Below, one piece after another: positions 1 to 9,009 of a stretch of 64,000 nucleotides of DNA; within the stretch, counting starts at the first letter, position 1, and each line of letters begins with the position of its first letter. The stretch is from positions 1 to 64,000 of the forward strand of contig JAMLIC010000031.1 of the NCBI GenBank assembly GCA_023954375.1, in the 5' to 3' direction. The notes below the pieces were generated by a model, which was given only the letters and a program-made list of their open reading frames with translations, was not told the DNA's origin and did not search any database. This DNA is from Planctomycetota bacterium (GTDB lineage: Bacteria; Planctomycetota; J058). The position numbers and the translations under genes were made by a program.

Positions 1-80
1 GCGGGGGGGGGGGGGGGGGGCCCCCCCCGGGGGGGCGGCCGCCCCCCCCCCGGGGGGGGGGGGCGGCGCGCCGGCGGGCG
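1..80. repeat. G/C-only homopolymer tract with palindrome
   Basis: The tract consists only of G and C, with an 18-base G run at 3-20, C runs at 21-28 and 42-51, and a G run from 52. Positions 29-48 form a perfect 20-bp palindrome. It lies directly after the hcp stop codon on the minus strand, so it could act as an extremely stable terminator hairpin. It could equally be an assembly or basecalling artefact at a contig end. Confidence 0.5.
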
Positions 81-563
81 CTACGAGCTCTGGTTCGTGA
101 AGTCGAACGTCGTCGGCAGCTTGCCGCCCGACAGCCACTCCCAGTCGATCTTGCGGTAGCCGAAGCCGATCTCGTCGAGGTGCAGCGGCATGTCGGGGTC
201 GCGGTCCTTGAACGGCGGGATGTGCGGGCGCGCGTAGATCACGCGGCACTCGTGCAGCACGATCTTGAAGTACATCTCGGTCGAGCCGTCGCCCGGCTTG
301 TCGCGCTCGAACTCGAGCTCGACCTTGTTCACCTTGAGGTTCTTCGCCAGCGCCTCGTAGAGCTTCGGCGAGGCCTTGTCGATCTCCTTCAGGATCGTGC
401 ACGCCCCGTGCGTGGGCGAGCCGGTCCCGCGGCCCTGGGCCATGTCGTAGGGATACTTGAGCTCGTGGTTGAAGCCGCGGATGTCGCACCAGTCGGCGCG
501 GTTGCTCTCGAGCGACGAGCCCGGCATCCCATCGATCTTCATGAAGACGCGCATACCAGCCAC
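81..563 (-). CDS. hcp: T6SS tube protein Hcp
   Basis: This is a 160-aa Hcp1-family protein, the hexameric ring subunit that stacks into the inner tube expelled by the T6SS sheath. The N-terminus (AGMRVFMKIDGMPGSS) and the central E-F-ERDKPGDGSTEMYFKI stretch are typical, and the length matches the family. The chosen GTG at 563 has a GGGGAGG Shine-Dalgarno about 5 nt upstream; the in-frame ATG at 554 would be too far from it. The gene is the last one visible in the minus-strand T6SS operon, 118 bp after tssC. There is no C-terminal extension, so this is a structural Hcp and not an Hcp-effector fusion. Confidence 0.95.
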   Translation of the reverse strand: MAGMRVFMKIDGMPGSSLESNRADWCDIRGFNHELKYPYDMAQGRGTGSPTHGACTILKEIDKASPKLYEALAKNLKVNKVELEFERDKPGDGSTEMYFKIVLHECRVIYARPHIPPFKDRDPDMPLHLDEIGFGYRKIDWEWLSGGKLPTTFDFTNQSS

Positions 564-681
564 GTGGGCCTCCCCTTCTTCTTCTTCGTTCGGTGTGTGT
601 ATCGGAGCGCCGGCGCGCCCGCGCGGCCGGCGTGCGTGTGCGTGGCCGCCGGGCCCAGGCCGGGCCCGGCGGCGGGGCGGG

Positions 682-2163
682 CTACTCCTTGTCGAGCTTG
701 CCCACGAGCGAGAGCGTGAAGAACGACCCCATGTACTTGAAGTGGGGCCGGATCTTCATAGACACCTTGTACCAGCCGGCCTCGCCCGGGACGTCCTCGA
801 CGTCGATCTGCGCCGAGCGCAGCGGGCAGCGGCTGCGGATCGCCGGCGACGGGTTGTCGTCGTCGGCGACGTACTGGCCGATCCACTGGTTCAGCTCGCG
901 CTGCAGGTCGGCCTTCTCCTTCCAGGAGCCGATCTGCTCGCGCTGGAGCACCTTGATGTAGTGCGACAGGCGGTTGACGATGAACATGTACGGGAGCTGC
1001 GTCCCGAGGCGGTAGTTCATCTCCGCGTCCTTCCCCTCCTTGCTCGTGCCGAAGGTCTTCGCCTTCTGGCAGGAGTTGGCCGAGAAGAAGCACGCCTCGT
1101 CGCTGCCCTTGCGCATGGCCAGCGCGATGAACCCCTGCTCCGCGAGCTCGTACTCGCGGCGGTCCGAGATCAGCACCTCGGTGGGGATCTTCGTCTGGAT
1201 CTCGCCCATGGCCTCGTACTGGTGCAGCGGCAGGTCGTTGACCGTGCCGCCGCTCTGCGGGCCGATGATGTTCGGGCACCAGCGGTACTTGGCGAAGCTC
1301 TCGGCCAGGCGCGTGGCGAAGGCGAACGAGGTGTTCCCCCACAGGTAGGCGCCGTGGTTGCCCGCGACCTGCTCGGTGTACTCGAACGCCTTGACCGGGT
1401 CCGTGTCCTTGCCGTACGGCAGGCGCAGGAGGAAGCGCGGCACGGTCAGGCCGACGTTGCGCGCGTCGTCCGACTCGCGGAACGCGTGCCACTTGGCGTA
1501 CTGCGGCCCCTCGAACACGGCCTGCAGGTCCTTGAGGTTCGGGAGCTCCTCGAAGCTCTCGATGCCGAAGAACTGCGGGCCGGCCGCGGCGATGAACGGG
1601 CAGTGCGACATGGCCGCGACGCTGCCGATCTTGCCCAGCAGCGCCACGTCCTGCGGCCCGGGGCCGAAGTCGTAGTTGCCGATCATGGCGCCGTAGGGGC
1701 TGCCGCCGAACTGGCCGAACTCGTTCGTGTACATCGTCTTGTAGAGGCCCGACTGCACGATCTCCGGCGAGTCCTCGAAGTCGGCGAGGAGGTCCTCCTT
1801 GCTGACGTTGAGGAGCTCGAGCTTCACGTTCTCGCGGAAGTCGGTCCGGTCGACGACCAGCTTCAGGCCGCGCCAGGCGCTCTCGAGCTTCTGGAACTGC
1901 TCGTGGTGCAGGATCTCGTCGACCTGCGCGCTGAGCTTGCGGTCGATCTCGGCCACCATGGCGTCGATGACCGTCTTGTCGGCCTTCTTCTGCTTGCCGG
2001 GGGCGAGCAGCTCGCCGATGAACGCGCTGACGCCGCGCCGGGCGACGTCGTAGCCCTCCTGGTCGGGGGAGAGCTTCGTCTGCTGCATGATCTCGTCGAG
2101 GAGCGACCCCTCGCTCGTCGTCGTGGTCGCCGCGGCGGGCGCCGCGCTCTGCTCCTGCGTCAT
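682..2163 (-). CDS. tssC: T6SS sheath large subunit TssC (VipB/ImpD)
   Basis: This 493-aa protein is the large subunit of the contractile sheath. With TssB it assembles around the Hcp tube in the cytoplasm and contracts to drive injection. Recognisable TssC segments are the motif SAWRGLKLVVDRTDF near residue 95, the FGGSPYGAMIGNYDFG segment around residue 150, NTSFAFATRLAESFAKYRWCPNI in the middle, and the C-terminal IRPHFKYMGSFFTLSLVGKL. The length is normal for the family. The first 20 residues are Ala/Thr-rich and probably disordered. It starts 4 nt after the tssB stop, so the sheath subunits are co-translated. Confidence 0.96.
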   Translation of the reverse strand: MTQEQSAAPAAATTTTSEGSLLDEIMQQTKLSPDQEGYDVARRGVSAFIGELLAPGKQKKADKTVIDAMVAEIDRKLSAQVDEILHHEQFQKLESAWRGLKLVVDRTDFRENVKLELLNVSKEDLLADFEDSPEIVQSGLYKTMYTNEFGQFGGSPYGAMIGNYDFGPGPQDVALLGKIGSVAAMSHCPFIAAAGPQFFGIESFEELPNLKDLQAVFEGPQYAKWHAFRESDDARNVGLTVPRFLLRLPYGKDTDPVKAFEYTEQVAGNHGAYLWGNTSFAFATRLAESFAKYRWCPNIIGPQSGGTVNDLPLHQYEAMGEIQTKIPTEVLISDRREYELAEQGFIALAMRKGSDEACFFSANSCQKAKTFGTSKEGKDAEMNYRLGTQLPYMFIVNRLSHYIKVLQREQIGSWKEKADLQRELNQWIGQYVADDDNPSPAIRSRCPLRSAQIDVEDVPGEAGWYKVSMKIRPHFKYMGSFFTLSLVGKLDKE

Positions 2164-2167
2164 CGGT

Positions 2168-2677
2168 CTACCCCTGCTTCCCGTCGGCGCCGAGCTCGCC
2201 GAGGATCTTCTTGCGCGTGTCCTCGTTCTCGACGATGTCCTTGATCTTCTTCTGGAAGTCCTTGTTGTTGCCGAGCGGCGACTTGAGCGACACGAGCGCC
2301 TGCCGCAGCTCGAGGAGCTTGTTCAGCTCCGGGACCTGCTTGGCCACGGCCTCGGGCTTGAAGTCGGCCAGGCTGTCGAACTTCAGGTTCACGCCCAGGT
2401 CGCCGGGCGCCTCGCCGGCCTTGGCGTCCTCGAGCTTGTTGCTCACGCCGAAGGCGAGCTTGAGCTTCTGGCCCTCCATGACCTTGCTGAAGTTGTCCTT
2501 GTTGACGTTGATCGCCTTGCGCTCGGCGAGCGGCGTGTCGTCCTGACGCAACGTGTAGTCGCCGACGAAGAGCATCTTCAGCGGCAGCTCGCGCTGCTCC
2601 TGCGCGTTGCCGGTCGCGGACTTGTACCGAATGTTGACGCGCTCGCGCGGCGCGACCGACCCGTCGTCCTTGGCCAT
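2168..2677 (-). CDS. tssB: T6SS sheath small subunit TssB (VipA/ImpB)
   Basis: This 169-aa protein is the small sheath subunit, which forms heterodimers with TssC. The conserved RVNIRYKSATG stretch follows the N-terminus, then LPLKMLFVGDYT, NKDNFSKVMEGQ and the C-terminal DFQKKIKDIVENEDTRKKIL helix that packs on TssC. The ATG at 2677 is preferred over the longer ORF starting at 2740 because a GGAGG lies about 5 nt before it and the translation begins MAKDDGS, as in relatives. The start lies 10 nt after the tssA stop. Confidence 0.95.
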   Translation of the reverse strand: MAKDDGSVAPRERVNIRYKSATGNAQEQRELPLKMLFVGDYTLRQDDTPLAERKAINVNKDNFSKVMEGQKLKLAFGVSNKLEDAKAGEAPGDLGVNLKFDSLADFKPEAVAKQVPELNKLLELRQALVSLKSPLGNNKDFQKKIKDIVENEDTRKKILGELGADGKQG

Positions 2678-2687
2678 GAGGCCTCCT

Positions 2688-4316
2688 CTACTGCGGACCG
2701 AACGCCAGCGCGGCCTGGAGGTCGAGCTGGCACAGGGCATCCTGGATCTGACGCGCCCGCTCGGGCGCGTCCTTGGGCTTCTGCGGCGCCTGGCGCAGCG
2801 CCTCGAGGCGCAGCGTCAGCACCTCGACGGCGAGCGCCGGCTCCCAGGCGTCGAGGCCGACGCGCTGCCGCTCGGCGTCGAGCCCCTCGAGCTGGCCGGC
2901 GGCCAGGTCGGCGCGGCCGGCCTCGAGGCACAGCCGCGCCAGGGCGAGGCGCGCGCGGAAGCGGCCGCGGGCCCCGGCGCGCGACGGGGCCGGGTCGCCC
3001 AGCGCCTCGACGGCCGCGGCGAGGCCGCCGTCGGCGAGCTTCTCCCTCGCGCGGGCGAGGGCGGCGTCGAGCGGGTCCGCGGCGACGGCGCCGTTCGCCC
3101 CCCCGCCGCCGCCGGCGAGCTGGCCCTTGAGCCAGGCGCGGCCCTTGGGGCCGAGGAGCGGGACGCCGTTCTTGAACGTCAGCTCGGGGAGCTGCGGGAG
3201 GCGGCGGGCCAGCGCCACGAGCTCGCTGGCGAGCGCGTCGCGGGCGGCCTCGTGGCGCTTGCCCAGGCCCTCGAGGGCGCGCAGCGCGTGGAACGACGGC
3301 TCGAGCCACAGCCGCTGCCGCGAGGCGGCCGGCTCGGCGAGGCGCAGGAGCGCGGCGTGGTCGCCCTGCTCGGCGGCCGCCTCCAGCCGCTGCAGGAGCC
3401 CCGGGTCGCCGCCCGTGAAGCCGAGCTGGTTGCCGCTGGCGGCCGGGGCCTTCACGAGGCCGCGCCAGAGCGCGGTGCGGCGCAGCAGGTAGGAGAGCGG
3501 GTCGGCGTCGTTCTGGGCGAAGAGCAGGTCCGCCGTCTTCGTGAGCGTCTCCCAGGTCGCGTCGAGCGTCGCCTGGACCGCGCCGGCGTCGACGGGCGCG
3601 GGGGGCGGCGCGGGCGGGGGCGCGACGGGCGCGGGGGGCGGCGCGGCCTCCCGCGACGAGGCCGGCGGCGGCGCGGCGGGCGGCGGCGGAGCACCGGTCG
3701 GGGCGGCCGGGGGCGGCGGGGCAGCGACCGGCGGCGGAGGGGGCGGCGGCGGCGCCTCCGCCGGGATCGCCTGGAGGCGGGCCTCGAGCGCGCGGCGGAG
3801 CGGTCCGAGGGCCGGGCCGTCGCGCCCGAGCTTCTCGTCGCAGACGGCCTGCAGCTCGCGCAGGGCCGCGATGCACGCCTCGAGCTGCGGCCGCTCGGCC
3901 TCGGTCGGCGCCGGGCGCCCCTCGATCACCGGCTGCAGCCGCTGCGCGAGCCAGCCCAGCGCCGTCCCGCGGGCGCGGGCGCGCTTGAGCTCGGGGAAGA
4001 GGCCGTCCCAGTGCGCCGTCGCCATGTCGCGCGCGACGGCCAACCCGGCGGCCAGCCCGGCGAAGTCCTGCAGCTGGAAGAGCCCGAAGGCGAGGTAGCT
4101 GGCGACGAGCAGGTCCTTGCTCTTGTCGCGGACGATCGTGACCCCGCGGTCGACGACCTTCTCCCAGTCGACCTGCTTGCCCGTGAGAGACCCGAGCGCC
4201 TCGACCTCGGCGTTCAGCTCCTCGTACTCGGGCTCGTAACGCGCCGCCTTGCCGGCGGGCGCGGCGCCCGGGACGGGGCGCGCGCCGAGGCCATCGAGCT
4301 GGGCCAGGATCGACAA
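2688..4316 (-). CDS. tssA: T6SS TssA-type cap/baseplate protein (ImpA N-domain)
   Basis: This 542-aa protein has an N-terminal ImpA domain over about residues 1-130 (YEPEYEELNAEVEALG; DWEKVVDRG; LVASYLAFGLFQLQ). It is followed by a proline/alanine-rich linker at about 188-245 and a helical C-terminal part with LLRRTALWRGLVKAP and GLDAWEPALAVEVL. TssA proteins prime and cap sheath polymerisation at the baseplate. Length and architecture fit the longer VasJ-like TssA class, although subclass assignment needs an alignment. It is followed closely by tssB and preceded by a 301-bp gap that contains a hairpin and a dispersed repeat, so it may have its own promoter or be post-transcriptionally separated from tagF. 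Confidence 0.85.
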   Translation of the reverse strand: MSILAQLDGLGARPVPGAAPAGKAARYEPEYEELNAEVEALGSLTGKQVDWEKVVDRGVTIVRDKSKDLLVASYLAFGLFQLQDFAGLAAGLAVARDMATAHWDGLFPELKRARARGTALGWLAQRLQPVIEGRPAPTEAERPQLEACIAALRELQAVCDEKLGRDGPALGPLRRALEARLQAIPAEAPPPPPPPPVAAPPPPAAPTGAPPPPAAPPPASSREAAPPPAPVAPPPAPPPAPVDAGAVQATLDATWETLTKTADLLFAQNDADPLSYLLRRTALWRGLVKAPAASGNQLGFTGGDPGLLQRLEAAAEQGDHAALLRLAEPAASRQRLWLEPSFHALRALEGLGKRHEAARDALASELVALARRLPQLPELTFKNGVPLLGPKGRAWLKGQLAGGGGGANGAVAADPLDAALARAREKLADGGLAAAVEALGDPAPSRAGARGRFRARLALARLCLEAGRADLAAGQLEGLDAERQRVGLDAWEPALAVEVLTLRLEALRQAPQKPKDAPERARQIQDALCQLDLQAALAFGPQ

Positions 4317-4410
4317 AACCGGCGTCCCCCCACCGAAATGCGCGCATCGCCGCGCGACGGGTCGGAAGGGTATGAGGCAGGAAGGGGCATGTCAACCGGA
4401 TCCTCTCCCT

Positions 4411-4449
4411 GAGCTCGAGAAGAATCGCTGCGCGATTCCTCTCGAGCTC
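4411..4449. terminator. Near-perfect 18-bp hairpin between tagF and tssA
   Basis: The arms 4411-4428 and 4432-4449 pair with a single mismatch around a TGC loop. The outer 9 bp are GAGCTCGAG/CTCGAGCTC. There is no U-tract on either side. It sits in the 301-bp gap between tagF and tssA on the minus strand, just left of a dispersed repeat, and could terminate tagF transcripts or protect and process the tssA mRNA 5' end. The outer arm plus CAGGCCTG recurs beside repeat copy 3 near 28538. Confidence 0.5.
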
Positions 4450-4461
4450 AGGCCTGCAGAC

Positions 4462-4566
4462 GATGATGCGCTCGCGAGGGGCGGGCGATCGGCGCAAGTC
4501 CCGGACCGGCACGAACTGTCCCGTTCCGCCCGTCCCCATCGCTCGCTCTGGCGGGTCGAGCACGTG
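4462..4566 (+). repeat. Dispersed structured repeat, copy 1
   Basis: This copy begins at the GATGATGCGCTCGCGAGG motif and ends at GGCGGGTCGAGCACGTG. The left arm (4474-4487) and right arm (4527-4542) pair: CGGGCG with CGCCCG, then GGGG with CCCC across a single bulged T, then GCG with CGC. The inner loop holds a GGAC/GTCC mini-stem. Four more copies are present in the window in the same orientation. The rest of this gap (4317-4617) holds only the hairpin at 4411-4449; I see no gene in it. Confidence 0.8.
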
Positions 4567-4617
4567 CACGCTGTCGTCGATCTCGCCGCGCGCACCACCC
4601 GACCGGGTGGGAGCGCG

Positions 4618-5541
4618 TCAGCGGGCGATCGCGGCGAGGCGCGGCGCGAGGTCGGCGACGCTGCGGGCCCCGTCGGCCAGCGCGCCGAAGCGCTCGCGGG
4701 CCTTGCTCATCAGGCCGGGGCTCTCGAGGCCCTCGCGCGCCAGGTCGCAGGCGTCGCTCGGCAGGTGGCGCAGGGCGAGCGCGACGAAGTGCTCGCCCGC
4801 CGGCTCGACGAGCACGAGGCGCAGGCCGGCGGCGGCGCCGCGCGCGTCCGTCGACCACGTGGCGAGCGGCGGGAAGCGCGACGCGTCGCCGCGGAGGGCA
4901 ACCACGAGCGCCAGCCACACCGCCGCGCGGTCCGCGTCGCCGGCGCCCGGCAGGGCCAGGGCGAAGCGCGGGCGCGAGCGCGGCCCGAGCAGGCTCGCCG
5001 CGTTGTCGAGGAGCAGGGGCAGCGCCTCGTGCGGGACGCCGCCGCCCTCGAGGAGCGCCTCGAGCGTCGCCGCCGGGAGGAGGGCCGCGAGGCGCTGCTC
5101 GGCGGCGCGCGCGTCGACCTCGCCCACGAGGCGGTCGACCTCGGCCGTGACGGCGCGGTGGTCGAGCCCGTCCCACGGGCGCGTGGCCACCGCCTCGGCC
5201 GCGGCGAGGAACGGCTCGGCGAGGAGCGGGGCCAGCTCCGGCCGGTGCCCGACCTCGCGGGCGTCGAAGGGCGCGGCGATCACGAACGGGTAGTCGCGCC
5301 CGGCCGTGTCGCGGCTGGCCACGAGCACCCCGGCGAGGAGGCGCCCCGACGCCGCGCGGCGCAGGAAGCGCAGCGGCGGCGTGGCCGGCCAGGCCGCCGC
5401 CCAGTCGATCCGGGCGCGCGCCGCGAGGAGCCCCGCCTGGAGCCACTGGTCGAGCTCGAGGAGCTCGGGGCCGGCGTGGTGCCGGATGAAGTCGCCGTGC
5501 GCCGGCAGCTTCCCGAAGCACTCGGCCCGCAGGAGCGTCAC
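4618..5541 (-). CDS. tagF: T6SS accessory protein TagF
   Basis: This 307-aa protein carries the TagF signature at its N-terminus (ECFGKLPAHGDFIRHH), then LDQWLQAGLLAAR and DYPFVIAAPF. TagF proteins are cytosolic; where studied they act as post-translational repressors of T6SS assembly, interacting with the FHA/TPP axis. This one has no fused PppA phosphatase domain. The GTG start at 5541 overlaps the tssM stop by 4 bases (GTGA), which indicates translational coupling. Its tail continues to a stop just right of repeat copy 1. Confidence 0.88.
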   Translation of the reverse strand: MTLLRAECFGKLPAHGDFIRHHAGPELLELDQWLQAGLLAARARIDWAAAWPATPPLRFLRRAASGRLLAGVLVASRDTAGRDYPFVIAAPFDAREVGHRPELAPLLAEPFLAAAEAVATRPWDGLDHRAVTAEVDRLVGEVDARAAEQRLAALLPAATLEALLEGGGVPHEALPLLLDNAASLLGPRSRPRFALALPGAGDADRAAVWLALVVALRGDASRFPPLATWSTDARGAAAGLRLVLVEPAGEHFVALALRHLPSDACDLAREGLESPGLMSKARERFGALADGARSVADLAPRLAAIAR

Positions 5542-8500
5542 CGCTCGACCCCCGGCGGCGGCGCCTCGAGGTCGGCGAACAGGGCCCGGGCCAGGACCGG
5601 CCGGGCCTCCTCGCGGGCCGCCTCGAGCTCGACCTCGGCCAGGCGCTGCTCGCCGCCGACCTCGAACGACCACGTGTAGCAGTAGGTCCGGCCGCTCGTC
5701 TTCGTCGGGTCGAGCGTCCCCGCGTCCAGGAGCCGCAGGAGGCCCCAGGGCGAGCTGGAGAAGTCGCGCTGGATCCACTCCGGCTGGTTCGTGGCCTGGA
5801 TCGCCAGCTTGGCGCCGGGCTTGGTGCCCCAGGTCATCTCCTTGCGGTGGTCCGGGCGCTCGTTCTCGGCGAAGGCGTCGTCGCCGAGGGTCAGGCGCAG
5901 GTTGCGCACGCCGGGCCGCTTCACCAGCTTCACCTGCAGGGCCACGGCCAGCGCCTCCTTCCCGGGCGGGAAGAGCGCGTCGCGCAGGCGCCGCGCGCCC
6001 TCGACGTGGCGCGCGTACTGCGGGCCCGTCGTGGCCAGCCCGCGGCCGAAGACCTCGTAGGCGCGGAGGCGCGCCAGGGCCTTGTCGACCGTCCACACGG
6101 CGCCCGTGGCCGGGTTCACCATGCCCATGACCTCGAGGAGCGGCGCGTCCTCCGCCGCGTCCCTCGCGAACGGGTAGCGGCCGGCGCAGCGGGTGCGGTG
6201 GATGTCGTGGACCGTCGCCGCCCAGCGGGCGTTCGCCTCGGCCAGGGCCTCGCGCTGCAGGGCCTCGACCGCGCGGTCGAGGACCTCGCGGAAGAAGCGG
6301 CGCACGTAGCTCTCCTGGGCGGCGGGCGCCTGCGGCGCGATGTCGTCGAGGAGGCTGGCCGCGACCTCCTTGAAGGTCGCCTGCAGGGGGTCGAGCTCGC
6401 GCAGCCGGTCGGCCTCGGCCAGCGCGTAGACCCGCTCGCCCCTCGGCCGCTTGGAGGCCTCCTCGAAGGCGCGCGCCAGGCGCGCCAGCTCGTCCTGCGC
6501 CTGGTCGAGCCACGGGCGCACCGGCTCGTCGGGCTTGCGCCGCCGCGGCGGGCGCGCCACGAGCTCGCCCTTCGCGGCGTCGAGGTCGAGGATGTGCTGG
6601 CGGAGCCACGCGTCGCCCACGAGGGTCGGCAGCGGGCTCCGCGGGCTGCCCAGCAGGTCGAGGCGCTTCGCCGCCCCCTCGACCCCGTCGAACGGCGCCA
6701 CGTGCAGGTCGTCGAGGAGCTTCAGCCAGCGCTGCCGGCCCTCGAGCTCGTAGTAGCCGCGCAGCTCCTGCTCGATCGCCTGGCGCGTCTTGGGCGTCTT
6801 CATCTCGGCGTACTGCGCGGCGAGGTGCTCGCTCTTCTCGCCCACGGCGCGCGCGAAGTGCTCGTCCCACTCGGCGCGCGTGAAGACCTTCGACACGGGC
6901 TCCGTGGGCGTGAACAGCTCGGCGGCGGAGCCGAAGAGCGCGGCGGCCGTCTCGACGCCCGCCTTGTCGGCGCGCGTGTCGCGGATCATCGTGTAGCTCT
7001 GCGAGACCCAGTAGTTGGCCTCGAGCTTCTTGCGCACGCGGGCGACGAGCTCGTCGTCGAGCGGCGGGGCCCACTCGGCCACGAGCGGCAGGAGCTCGAG
7101 GAGCTGCGCGAGCTGCGCCGCGGCCACCTCGCCGTCCGCCCCGGCGGGCGCCTCGCCGAGGCCGCGCGTCCAGCGCCCGCGCCCGCGGAGCTGCCGGCCG
7201 AGGTCCTGCGCCGAGGGGGTCAGCCGGCCGCCGAGCATCAGGTAGGCGCGCAGGAGCTCGTAGAGCTCCTCGTAGACCGCCTGCTCGTGCTCGAGGCCGT
7301 ACTCGCGCTTGAGGGCCGCCATGTCGGCCGCCGGGGCCGACGCGCGGACGAGCTCGGCCTCGAGCGCGGCGAGGCATGGCGCGAGGAGCGTCCGGCGCAG
7401 CTCGGCGTACCACGCCTGGCGCACGCCCCACAGGCGCCCGCCCTGGTAGAGCCCCCAGCCGAGGCCCCAGGGCGAGCCGTCGCGCTCGTGCGCCCACAGC
7501 TCGGCCACGACCGGGCGCAGGGCCTCGAGCGCCTTCAGGCGGTCGGCGCGGGTGGCGCGCTCGTCCTTCGCCACGCGCGCGGCGGCCGTGGCGCCGGCCT
7601 CGACCCGCGCCGTGAGCCCGCGGTTGCCCGCGAACGAGCCGGCGACCAGCGTGAGGGCGCCGACGGTCGCCAGCGCGCAGGCGGCGATCGTCGCCAGGTG
7701 GACGGCCCGGCGCCGCCGCTCCGCGCTCGCGAGGCTCCGCGCCAGCCCGCGGTCGGGGAAGACGACCCTCCGGAACAGGTTGGTGAGGAAGTAGCTCTTC
7801 TTCTCCCGCGGCGGCTCCGCCGCCGCCTCGGCGGGCGCCGCGCCGCCGAAGGCGGCGCGGAGGGCGCCGAGCACCTGGTCGATCGGCCGGCCCTCCTGCG
7901 TCCCCGAGCTCAGGTAGACGCCGCGCAGGAGCGGCTGCTCGCGGAAGGGGTTCTCGGGGAAGGCGCGCTCGACGAAGCGCAGCAGCTTGTCGGTCGCCGC
8001 CGCGAGCTGCTGGGGGAACGCGTGCAGGCGCTGGGCGACCGCGGGCGGGCGCTCCTGGGCGAGGAGCTCGAGGCGCCGCACGGTCAGCCGGTCGACGAGG
8101 CCGCCCAGCTCGCGCTGGAGGATCGTGCGCCGCCGCTCCGCGGCGAGGTCCTCGTAGGCGAAGGTGTAGCCCCACACCTGCTCGCGCTCGGCGCGCCCGA
8201 GGGCCTCGAAGCTCTCGACGAAGCCCTGGAGCAGGTCGCACTTGGTGAACATCAGGTAGACCGGGAACACCTCCTCGAGCTCCTGGCCGAGCTCCTCGAC
8301 GCGCTCCCGGACGGCCCGCGCGTGCCCCTCGAGCTGGTCGTCGTTGGCCTGGATGATGTCGACGATGCTCAGGGCCACGATCGCCCCGTTGATCGGGGTG
8401 CGATGGCGGGCGCGCTTGAGCATGCCCAGGAAGCCGAGCCACTCGGCGCGGTCCTCGGCGACCGACGTGTAGCGGCCGGCGGTGTCGAGGAGGATCCCCT

Positions 8501-8981
8501 CCGACGTGAACCACCACTCGCAGTTGCGCGTGCCGCCGACGCCGGCGATCCCGTTCAGGCCCTCGCCGATGCGCGGGAACTCGAGCCCCGAGGCCTGGAG
8601 CGCGGTGCTCTTCCCGCTGCCGGGCGGGCCGATGATGATGTACCAGGGCAGCTCGGCGAGCGCGCTCGTCCCCAGCTTGCTCCGCTTCAGGGCGTTGATC
8701 GCGTCGTGGAGCCGCTTCTCGAGCTCCTGCAGCTGGTCGCGCTCGGCCGGGCGGCTGTTGGCGATCTGGTCGGCCGCCTGCTCGCGGAGGCGGGCCTCGA
8801 TCAGGCGCGCCGTGCGGATCGCCTGGAAGCGCTGCCAGAGGAAGACGAGCAGCCACAGGGCGAGCGCGGCGAGGATCGCCGCGACGCGGTGCTGGACCGG
8901 GAACTCGAAGTACTGGCCTCCGAACCACAGGAGCGCGCAGAGCACGCCCAGGGCGAGGAGGTTCACCAGGGCGCCCTTCAT
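5538..8981 (-). CDS. tssM: T6SS membrane-complex ATPase-like protein TssM (IcmF)
   Basis: This 1147-aa IcmF-family protein is the inner-membrane scaffold that binds TssL and, in the periplasm, TssJ. Two N-terminal TM segments lie at about residues 5-22 and 33-50. A Walker A motif GPPGSGKST sits at 118-126 and DTAGR at about 166-170, so the nucleotide-binding site looks intact. A third TM (HLATIAACALATVGALTLVAGSF) follows near residue 430. The large periplasmic C-terminal part ends with the DUF1215/IcmF-C-like segment (SSPWGLLRLLDAG). The start at 8981 is the ATG before KGALVNLLALGVL. The gene overlaps tagF by 4 bp and lies 28 bp after tssL. Confidence 0.95.
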   Translation of the reverse strand: MKGALVNLLALGVLCALLWFGGQYFEFPVQHRVAAILAALALWLLVFLWQRFQAIRTARLIEARLREQAADQIANSRPAERDQLQELEKRLHDAINALKRSKLGTSALAELPWYIIIGPPGSGKSTALQASGLEFPRIGEGLNGIAGVGGTRNCEWWFTSEGILLDTAGRYTSVAEDRAEWLGFLGMLKRARHRTPINGAIVALSIVDIIQANDDQLEGHARAVRERVEELGQELEEVFPVYLMFTKCDLLQGFVESFEALGRAEREQVWGYTFAYEDLAAERRRTILQRELGGLVDRLTVRRLELLAQERPPAVAQRLHAFPQQLAAATDKLLRFVERAFPENPFREQPLLRGVYLSSGTQEGRPIDQVLGALRAAFGGAAPAEAAAEPPREKKSYFLTNLFRRVVFPDRGLARSLASAERRRRAVHLATIAACALATVGALTLVAGSFAGNRGLTARVEAGATAAARVAKDERATRADRLKALEALRPVVAELWAHERDGSPWGLGWGLYQGGRLWGVRQAWYAELRRTLLAPCLAALEAELVRASAPAADMAALKREYGLEHEQAVYEELYELLRAYLMLGGRLTPSAQDLGRQLRGRGRWTRGLGEAPAGADGEVAAAQLAQLLELLPLVAEWAPPLDDELVARVRKKLEANYWVSQSYTMIRDTRADKAGVETAAALFGSAAELFTPTEPVSKVFTRAEWDEHFARAVGEKSEHLAAQYAEMKTPKTRQAIEQELRGYYELEGRQRWLKLLDDLHVAPFDGVEGAAKRLDLLGSPRSPLPTLVGDAWLRQHILDLDAAKGELVARPPRRRKPDEPVRPWLDQAQDELARLARAFEEASKRPRGERVYALAEADRLRELDPLQATFKEVAASLLDDIAPQAPAAQESYVRRFFREVLDRAVEALQREALAEANARWAATVHDIHRTRCAGRYPFARDAAEDAPLLEVMGMVNPATGAVWTVDKALARLRAYEVFGRGLATTGPQYARHVEGARRLRDALFPPGKEALAVALQVKLVKRPGVRNLRLTLGDDAFAENERPDHRKEMTWGTKPGAKLAIQATNQPEWIQRDFSSSPWGLLRLLDAGTLDPTKTSGRTYCYTWSFEVGGEQRLAEVELEAAREEARPVLARALFADLEAPPPGVER

Positions 8982-9009
8982 TCGACCTCCGGTCGCGGCG
9001 CGCGCGACA

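Noticed and set aside
2678..2740. Extended start of tssB at 2740
   Set aside because: Lies inside tssA, lacks a ribosome site, and the added residues are not TssB-like.
4392..4598. Small ORFs inside dispersed repeats (also near 28.4 and 56.8 kb)
   Set aside because: The similar peptides arise from the repeated non-coding element read in one frame, not from genes.
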